Shown one piece after another: positions 56,642 to 64,000 of a DNA stretch of 64,000 nt. The DNA is from Pegea sp. RAD2-039 (lineage: Eukaryota > Chordata > Thaliacea > Salpida > Salpidae): positions 1,817,223 to 1,881,222 of the forward strand of contig JAQGEQ010000186.1 in assembly GCA_034620365.1 (NCBI GenBank), in the 5' to 3' direction. The notes beneath the pieces were generated by a model. It was not told where the DNA came from and searched no databases. It was given only the letters and a program-made list of their open reading frames with translations. Within the stretch, counting starts at the first letter, position 1, and each line of letters starts with the position of its first letter. Position numbers and translations under genes: made by a program.

Positions 56642-59600
56642 ATGATATTTCGGTTATTTCTCATTTTCACCTCAATCTATCAATCATATGCTAATTCATG
56701 TATACCAATACGACATTCATCTTGTCAAGATTTAGGTTTGTTGATTTTCTTGTTCTTCCTTTTTAACGAATACATGAATTTATGAATTTTTTTATCAATA
56801 AAATAATATTATTATTTTTGATATGAAATAGATGAAATTATTCTATATGTTAAATAGGTTACAATCAAACAATTTTTCCTAACTTTTTTGGGCATCCTAA
56901 CCTCAACGAAGCAAAAGATGGTTTTCTAGGAGTGGAACATATCATAAGTGTAAAAAATTGCTTTTCTTTCACCTTCATACTAATTCATATCGAAATTTAA
57001 AAGTCTTATCTATAAAGTTTGTTTCATTTAAATTGGATGTTGTTGATTTTCTTTTCACTTACAGTTAAATTGTGCACAATATTCAAGAAGGTTTTTTTGT
57101 CATGTCTATTTTCCAATGTGTTCAGTCAAAGAATCCTACTTCCCTCCATGTAGGGAGCTTTGTGAGGAAGTAAGATCAAGCTGCATAGATCGTTTACAGA
57201 GGTACAAAAAAACTTGTTGAAACTATTTTGTTAACTTCTAGAAAATCTTTTCTCTTTTCACGTGACTATCAACAGTATGTCACGTGACACCACTTATCAT
57301 ATTTAATAAAAAAAATATTTCGTATTTCAGTTTCAGCTCTAATTGGCCTGACTCTTTACGTTGTGATCAGTTCCCTCTGACAACTGCTGATGAAGAGCCG
57401 TTATGTTTTGGACCACCTGTAGAGAAGAAATGTAGTGACAACTCACACTTTACATGTCCTGCAACGATGAAAGTCCCCGACCAATATAAAAATCGTAAAT
57501 CTTTTCTACAAGTTCATTTCATGTTAAATATTCAAATGATATTTCAGATTATGTTTTTATGGGAGAAGGAAATTGTGCTGCCCCGTGTGATAAGAATACT
57601 TTTTTGTTTTGGAGCGAGTAAGTTAAAAACCTTTATTTCTATTTCTTTATTTTTTTTATTTATTTTTTTTATTTATTTTTTTTTTCTTTATTTTTTTATT
57701 TGGTTTTTAGTGATCAGCGCAAAACAGCGAGTATCTGGATTGGTTGTTTGTCCTTCTTATGTGCTATTTCCACTCTCTTCACAGTCTTCACTTATTTTAT
57801 AGACATGAAACGTTTTCATTACCCAGAACGACCAATTGTCTTTCTGTCAGGTTTTTCTTTTTTTTCTTTTACATCAGATTTCGAATCAATTCCACATTTT
57901 TCAATTCTCCTCGCAGCTGTCAGCGTTTTTATTTTCAAAACAAAATCATTAATTTTTTGTGCATTTGAAATAAACTTTTTGGTTTTAACAAGAAGTAATT
58001 CGCGATGTTAATGAAGATGTCATAATTTCATATTTTCAGTTTGTTACCTTGGAGTATCAGTCGCTTACATCTGTGGTTTTTTTCTCTCTGATTCTGTAGC
58101 ATGCCAACAATTTCATACTGAGTACTGTACAACCGCTCAACCTCTACAACTCTGTCCAAAGGTTTGAAACAATTAACTACAAATTGATTTCTTTTATGTT
58201 ATAATACTTTCAAAGGTTGTGACTCAAGGGGCAAGAGAGGCAGGATGTACCATCTTGTTTATGTTGATTTACTTTTTCAGTATGGCTGGCTCTATTTGGT
58301 GAGTTTCAAAAAGTTCGATTTTTTTTTATTAATTATTTAAAAGTTGTTTCAAGAAACTTTTCTTTTTTTGATGTTTTAATCATAAATATTTTGATTTAAA
58401 TAATTAAAATGTAAGACTTTAATTCAGATACATTTTATTAATAAATTCTTAACAGATGTTCACTTTCTTACATTTAAAAAAAAATCTTTCTGGTGATTAA
58501 GGATTCTTTAGATTTTTACATCTGTTCAAATTCAATTTTTCTACTTTTCAAAAGTTTTTTTTTTTGAAGATCAGCTTTGCAGCTTATTTCTTTCAAAATT
58601 TTCAACAATTTTTAATTTGATAATTTTCAAAATATTTAAAAAAGTTTCTTTCCATTTTTACTTTTAAAACTTCAAATAATTATCTTGCAACATCCATTAG
58701 TCTGATCCTTTGATCTTTCAAATGACACCATCGATAAAATATTTTCTTTATTATGGCCAATTGAATATTCTTTTATTTAAATATTTCTTTTATAAATCTA
58801 ATTGTTACTTTCTATTTTCACTTGTGCTTAAAAAGCTTTTACATTTCTCTTTGTGTTGGATTAGCAACAATAAAATAAAAAAAGTCTTTTTATATTGTCT
58901 GCCATCCTTATATCTTCACTGTATCTTATTATATATTTATTTGTATATATTTATATTCTATGTCAACTTCTTTTTAGGTGGATCGTTCTTTCATTTACCT
59001 GGTTTCTAGCTGCTGGTTTGAAATGGGGTCATGAAGCAATTGAAAAGAAAAGTTCATATTTTCATGGCGTGGCTTGGAGCTTACCAGCTATTCAAACTAT
59101 AATTGTTCTAATTACATCAAAAATTGAGGGTGATGTCTTGAGCGGAGTGAGTTGTTTGTCTATTTGTTTGTCAAATATCTAATTTGTAATAAAATATTTC
59201 TGTCAAAGGTTTGTTTTGTGGGAGTTTATAACACTACTGATCTACTCAACTTTCTACTTGTCCCTTTATCTATTTATCTTTTAATTGGAACAATTTTTTT
59301 AATAGCTGGTTTCTATGCGATGTACACTATTAGGTGACTTTGATTTAAATGAACAAAAACTTCACAATAATCCACTTTAATCAACTATTTGTTATTTTCA
59401 ACCAGGAATCAAGTTCGTAATGATGCTGGAACTCATAAGGTGCAAAAACTTGAACGTTTAATGGTTAAAATCGGAGTTTTTAGTGTTCTCTACACTGTCC
59501 CAGCTACTGTCATGGTTGCTTGTTACTTCTACGAACTTTTTAATCGCGAATCGTGGCAGAGAGGTTGGCTCTACAACAACTGCAAGTAAGTTTACATCCT

Positions 59601-60031
59601 TCTCATCTATTCCATCACTATCTATTTCAACCACAGATATCATTCAATTCCTTGTCCTTGTAGTCACCAGATAGATGGTGGTAACCATCCAAACTTTATT
59701 GTGTTTGTTCTCAAGTATTCAACAATGTTGATAGTTGGTTAGTTAATCTCACTAATGATGGCTCACTTATCATCAATCTTTTCTAGGTATTACATCTGGC
59801 TTTTGGATTTGGTCAGCCAAAACTGTTGAATCATGGACTAATTTTAAAAACCATTTGTTCTGTACAACCCACAGGTCACGTGATCATACTAATGTCGGTG
59901 CTCATTACCATCGAGCGACTCCTAGCGGATCTGACAGCTCACGTCAAGCTGCTGCTGCTGCTGGAATGTTGGGATATGAAGGACATCAACAGATGCCTCT
60001 GTATATCTCCACTTCCGGTCGAGGCCTTTAA
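56642..60031 (+). CDS. fzd: Frizzled Wnt receptor
   Basis: A seven-pass membrane receptor for Wnt ligands acting through Dishevelled. Thirteen exons join to 573 residues: 56642-56735, 56858-56949, 57065-57201, 57331-57494, 57548-57617, 57711-57850, 58040-58161, 58216-58298, 58978-59146, 59209-59333, 59406-59585, 59637-59737, 59787-60031. A signal peptide (residues 1-18) precedes the cysteine-rich Wnt-binding domain ([13 protein letters not shown], then [10 protein letters not shown], then [14 protein letters not shown], then [11 protein letters not shown]). Seven helices follow, with [32 protein letters not shown] and [20 protein letters not shown]. The cytoplasmic Dishevelled-binding motif KTVESW (KTxxxW) lies after the seventh helix. 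The tail is short, with an Ala run and no PDZ-type ending. The [10 protein letters not shown] region and WSAKT resemble FZD4, while VESW resembles FZD5/8, so I leave the subfamily open. CACGTGAC words occur in the intron at about 57260 and in the last exon. Confidence 0.97.
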
Positions 60032-61696
60032 ATCCGAAATTCTTCTGTTTTTATTTCAATAATTTCAAACCCTCTAGCTTCCTTCTCATATTTATTTTCT
60101 TTTCTCATCTAATTTCTATCATTTTCATCAGCAAGCTCATTTTCTTCTCGTATTTTCAGTAATCTTCAAGATTAAGAATCATCTTCAACCAATCTTATTT
60201 ATTTTTAAATTTATTTCTCCTTCTAACACTTGAACACAGAAAATTTCAGTTTTTTTCTAACAACTTTTTGAAAGTAACAAATCTTTGCAACCAATCAGCA
60301 AGTTACTTTATTACGATTTTCCTCATTTTCAATTATGCTCGTTCCATTTCAATCAATTTGTGTCTGGTATGATAACCTTGAAGTTTTCTAGAGATCAAAT
60401 TACTCAAAGAAATTATTTTGGTCATTAAAAGTAATTCATTTCGAAATCTAACTCCTCTTCGGTTAAAAGACTTTAATTTCCTTTTATCAACTGATCATTT
60501 GAAGAGTTACTGATAAAAGCAACTTCAGTTTGTATATTTTTGTTTGTAGTATTTTAAGTATCTACATTTTTGTATTTTGTGTCCAAATGTTTATAACAGC
60601 AGGCATTTTTTCACAACTTTTCTAATCATCATCATCAGAAAACAAAATTAACTTTTGATATCTTGCGATATATAAGATGTTTTGTAAGACTTCAAAACGA
60701 GCTTTCTAGTTGTTGCTTAATCTGAATAAAAGCTTGAAATCAGTTGCTTTGAAAATCTCAGTCGAAAAATCTGTTATTTTCTTCCGATGTATTAGTGTGG
60801 GCTGTTGCGGGTAGGTTCCCACTCAAGTAACTTTCATCATTTTTGTTAGAAATATTTTCTAGAAAACTTTCTTAACATCTTATGTTTGTCTAAACTTCTG
60901 TAACCATCTAAGATTTTAAAGATTTTTTTAGTTGTACTATAAATAAACTCAAATGAAAGATGAACTTTTGTTTGTTGTTCAATTCTAAAATCTGCCCGAT
61001 TTACAAATGATGAAAAACTTTTCTAAATTTGTTTAAATTACTTCGTTAATAATATCAAATTTAGTGATTATTAAACCTTCATTTATCTAAACTATATCTT
61101 AAGTTAACAAATCTTTGAAATTTTTCAAAAATAATCAAACTTATATAAAATTTTGTTTTAAAGTTAATAGCAAAATCTCAGAAAAACTGAAATATTAATT
61201 AGATTTTTATTATTATCGACTTATAGTTAGTATTTTAACACTTAAATATTTTTGTAAAAACATCACTTAGTCTTCATGAAAATTCAAAGATTTACTTTGT
61301 TTTCTTTATGTATGACAGAATAGTGTATATAAGTATTTTCGGAAACTACTTTAACTGAATAATTATAGAAAAAAAAAAGAAAATAATTTGTATATATAAC
61401 GAAAAGCTGCCTTTTAGATAAACGATGAGTACATTTTTCAACAATCGGGCTAGTAATAACGCTAAAAATTGAAGGTATCTAGAATAAATGATGGAAATTA
61501 GAAAATAAAGGTATGGGTAGAAATTTAAAACCAAGCATACTCTAAAGAAAACGCATCACTAAAAAGCTGCGTTGATAAAAAGAGTTTTAGTGAGATTAAA
61601 GAAAGTCAAAAATGTTCATAACACACAAAAAATGATACAACATTAAATGTGGAAAACCATTTCAATCAGCAAGCGATCACAACTTTTTTAATAACC
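60032..61696. other. Intergenic stretch, frizzled to Arg-rich repeat gene
   Basis: AT-rich, no exon recognised. The nearest AATAAA after frizzled is at 60942-60947, implying a long 3' UTR if it is used. Confidence 0.5.
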
Positions 61697-61834
61697 GGAA
61701 TTCCCACCTTCATTAGGAGTTTCTTATCAACCCACTAACATGTGTGGGAGTTAATCAAAAACAGGAAAAGTAAGAGAATAAAAGGGCACCTCCAACAAGC
61801 TGTTACAACTACAGTGATAAGTGAAGAGGTCAAG
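61697..61834 (+). promoter_or_regulatory. Core promoter of the Arg-rich secreted repeat gene: TATA-like box and kappaB-like site
   Basis: AATAAAAGG at 61777-61785 sits 50 bases before the ATG, the spacing of a TATA box with a short 5' UTR of about 25 bases. GGAATTCCC at 61697-61705, about 72 bases further upstream, matches nine of ten positions of the palindromic kappaB/Rel site. GTGATAAG at 61815-61822 is GATA-like. These are motif matches only; binding is unproven, and GATA-like words are common in AT-rich DNA. Confidence 0.45.
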
Positions 61835-64000
61835 ATGAGACGACTCATCTTTTTGACTATTGTAGTTTTAGCAGCAACTGTATCAACAGAAGAAGCTTCA
61901 AACGATAACTTACAGTAAGTGGTAGTTTTCTTTTATAAGTCAACTTTATTTTTAGGAGAAATAAATATAGGAATAGATTATTGATAAAGCTATATTTCTA
62001 AAGTATGATCTATATATAAAATAAAATATATATAATTAAAGATAACTAGTATTATTTATCAATTAGAAAAATCAAATAATTTCCACAAAAAGTAATATTG
62101 TTAATCAAAAGTTTATTGTATATTTATAGAAAAGACATCGAAGTATTTCATCCTGATGATCAAAAAACGGGTAAGCAACCTAACAAAGTATTAGAAAACA
62201 AGAACAAAAAACACAACACTATGTAAAAAAAACACTTTATCAACAAAATTAATAAAAAAATACCCCAAGATTAATTGCTCAAATGTTATTGCAGAAAGAG
62301 ATTCAATAAAAGGCGGTGCAAAAGGAATCTTCACCCAACAACAAACTCAAACAATCAGATGGAATAAACCTATCAAACAAAATCACCGAAGAAAAGTAAA
62401 AACTACAATTAAACAAGAAAGCCAAAAGCGCATCAGACGTGCCGTCCGAGTCAGAAGAATCAGACGTGGTATCCGATTCAGAAGAATCAGACGTCGTTTC
62501 CGAGTTAGAAGAATCAGACGTCGTTTCCGAGTTAGAAGAATCAGACGTGGTATCCGATTCAGAAGAATCAGACGTGGTTGCATTGTGAGAAGAATCAGAC
62601 GTGGTATCCGATTCAGAAGAATCAGACGTCACATCCGATTCAGAAGAATCAGACGTCGTATCCGATTCAGAAGAATCAGACGTGTTATCCAATTCAGAAG
62701 AATCAGACGTCGTATCCGATTCAGAAGAATCAGACGTGTTATCCAATTCAGAAGAATCAGACGTCGTATCCGATTCAGAAGAATCAGACGTGTTATCCAA
62801 TTCAGAAGAATCAGACGTCGTATCCGAGTTAGACGAATCAGACGTGGTATCCGATTCAGAAGAATCAGACGTGGTTGCATTGTGAGAAGAATCAGACGTG
62901 GTATCCGATTCAGAAGAATCAGACGTGTTATCCGATTCAGAAGAATCAGACGTCGTATCCGATTCAGAAGAATCAGACGTGTTATCCAATTCAGAAGAAT
63001 CAGACGTCGTATCCGATTCAGAAGAATCAGACGTGGTTGCATTGTGAGAAGAATCAGACGTGGTATCCGATTCAGAAGAATCAGACGTGTTATCCAATTC
63101 AGAAGAATCAGACGTCGTATCCGATTCAGAAGAATCAGACGTGTTATCCAATTCAGAAGAATCAGACGTCGTATCCGATTCAGAAGAATCAGACGTGTTA
63201 TCCAATTCAGAAGAATCAGACGTCGTATCCGAGTTAGACGAATCAGACGTGGTATCCGATTCAGAAGAATCAGACGTGGTTGCATTGTGAGAAGAATCAG
63301 ACGTGGTATCCGATTCAGAAGAATCAGACGTCGTATCCGATTCAGAAGAATCAGACGTGTTATCCGATTCAGAAGAATCAGACGTGGTTGCATTGTGAGA
63401 AGAATCAGACGTGGTATCCGATTCAGAAGAATCAGACGTGTTATCCAATTCAGAAGAATCAGACGTCGTATCCGATTCAGAAGAATCAGACGTGTTATCC
63501 AATTCAGAAGAATCAGACGTCGTATCCGATTCAGAAGAACCAGACGTGTTATCCAATTCAGAAGAATCAGACGTCGTATCCGAGTTAGACGAATCAGACG
63601 TGGTATCCGATTCAGAAGAATCAGACGTGGTTGCATTGTGAGAAGAATAAGACGTGGTATCCGATTCAGAAGAATCAGACGTGTTATCCGATTCAGAAGA
63701 ATCAGACGTCGTATCCGATTCAGAAGAATCAGACGTGTTATCCGATTCAGAAGAATCAGACGTGGTTGCATTGTGAGAAGAATCAGACGTGGTATCCGAT
63801 TCAGAAGAATCAGACGTGGTATCCGATTCAGAAGAATCAGACGTCGTTTCCGAGTTAGAAGAATCAGACGTGGTATCCGATTCAGAAGAATCAGACGTGG
63901 TTGCATTGTGAGAAGAATCAGACGTGGTATCCGATTCAGAAGAATCAGACGTGTTATCCGATTCAGAAGAATCAGACGTCGTATCCGATTCAGAAGAATC
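61835..64000 (+). CDS. Secreted arginine-rich nonapeptide-repeat protein (partial, runs off the window end)
   Basis: Exons 61835-61914, 62130-62170 and 62295-64000 join with GT-AG introns (GTAAGT and GTAAGC donors) in matching phases. The first exon encodes a signal peptide (MRRLIFLTIVVLAATVSTEE). About 50 unique Gln/Lys-rich residues follow, then a dibasic KR and a tandem array of the unit R-R-I-R-R-x-I-R-F. At least 609 residues fall in the window without a stop. The product would be extremely basic, with hydrophobic residues at fixed places 3, 7 and 9 of each unit. Eight units carry a cysteine (x-I-R-F replaced by G-C-I-V). Variants keep residue class: Ile/Phe/Cys/Val at position 7, Phe/Val at 9, AGA to CGA and ATC to ATA silent changes, and a first unit recoded as K-R-I-R-R-A-V-R-V. 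Stops break the other two plus-strand frames. The antisense frame in the same register is also open but has no gene structure. Family unknown; an antimicrobial or structural extracellular protein is possible. Confidence 0.72.
62426..64000 (+). repeat. 27-bp coding tandem array, over 57 copies, with higher-order structure
   Basis: From 62453 to the window end is 1,548 bases, 57.3 units of exactly 27 bases with no indel; a diverged unit precedes it from 62426. Units differ almost only in codons 6 to 9. Blocks begin with the cysteine unit (codons GGT TGC ATT GTG), spaced 11, 6, 9, 4, 9, 5 and 5 units apart. Two of the nine-unit blocks (units 22-30 and 35-43) are nearly identical, showing recent block duplication. 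Confidence 0.97.

Noticed and set aside
57284-57802. 172-codon plus-strand ORF
   Set aside because: It reads through three frizzled exons and the short AT-rich introns between them in changing frames.
62303-63906. Two minus-strand ORFs of over 400 codons, one Ser/Asp-rich and one Leu/Ile/Arg-rich
   Set aside because: Both are by-products of a 27-base unit that cannot introduce stops by itself. Neither has a start exon, signal peptide or unique domain in the window; the plus frame has all of these.
62426-64000. CRISPR-like direct repeats
   Set aside because: Units are head to tail with no spacers and the DNA is animal; it is a coding tandem repeat.

Overview
The window is nuclear DNA of an intron-rich, strongly AT-biased invertebrate animal. 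All recognisable genes are metazoan, use the standard code and carry GT-AG introns; introns in the compact genes are often only 43 to 70 bases. The gene set includes frizzled, boule, a MEI1-like meiotic gene, dihydropyrimidinase with a CRMP-like tail, PNUTS, TCERG1, EDEM2 and NDUFB3. The phylum cannot be fixed from this sequence. A tunicate is a tentative guess, based mainly on the abundant TGACGTCA and CACGTG words inside genes.

Layout: 1-6025 is gene-poor and holds a broken LINE. TCERG1 (minus, 19 coding exons) fills 6026-11292. A 68-residue secreted peptide gene (plus) lies at 14174-15106, then a GATD3/ES1 gene (plus) with a U12-type AT-AC intron, then dihydropyrimidinase (minus, 13 exons). 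Boule and an intronless cytochrome c (both minus) follow at 25-27.7 kb. EDEM2 (plus, 11 exons, with an inserted element in one intron) and NDUFB3 (plus, 3 exons) come next, then a 25-exon MEI1-like gene (plus) and PNUTS/PPP1R10 (minus, 13 exons). A 7-kb AT-rich stretch separates PNUTS from a 13-exon frizzled (plus). The window ends inside a plus-strand secreted protein made of a long tandem array of arginine-rich nonapeptides. I rebuilt the exon chains by hand: every junction keeps the reading frame.

The genes do not form an operon or one pathway. Two germline genes (boule and the MEI1-like gene) lie within about 19 kb of each other. Several others are housekeeping genes: cytochrome c and NDUFB3 (respiratory chain), EDEM2 (ER quality control), TCERG1 and PNUTS (transcription and RNA processing).

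The most novel item is the Arg-rich repeat protein at 61835-64000. It has a signal peptide, three phased exons, a TATA-like box, a kappaB-like site and at least 57 copies of a nine-residue cationic unit, with single-cysteine units marking a higher-order repeat. Other items worth attention are the AT-AC intron, the enzyme/CRMP hybrid, the TGACGTCA cluster in the MEI1-like gene, and a shared LINE 3' end found three times.
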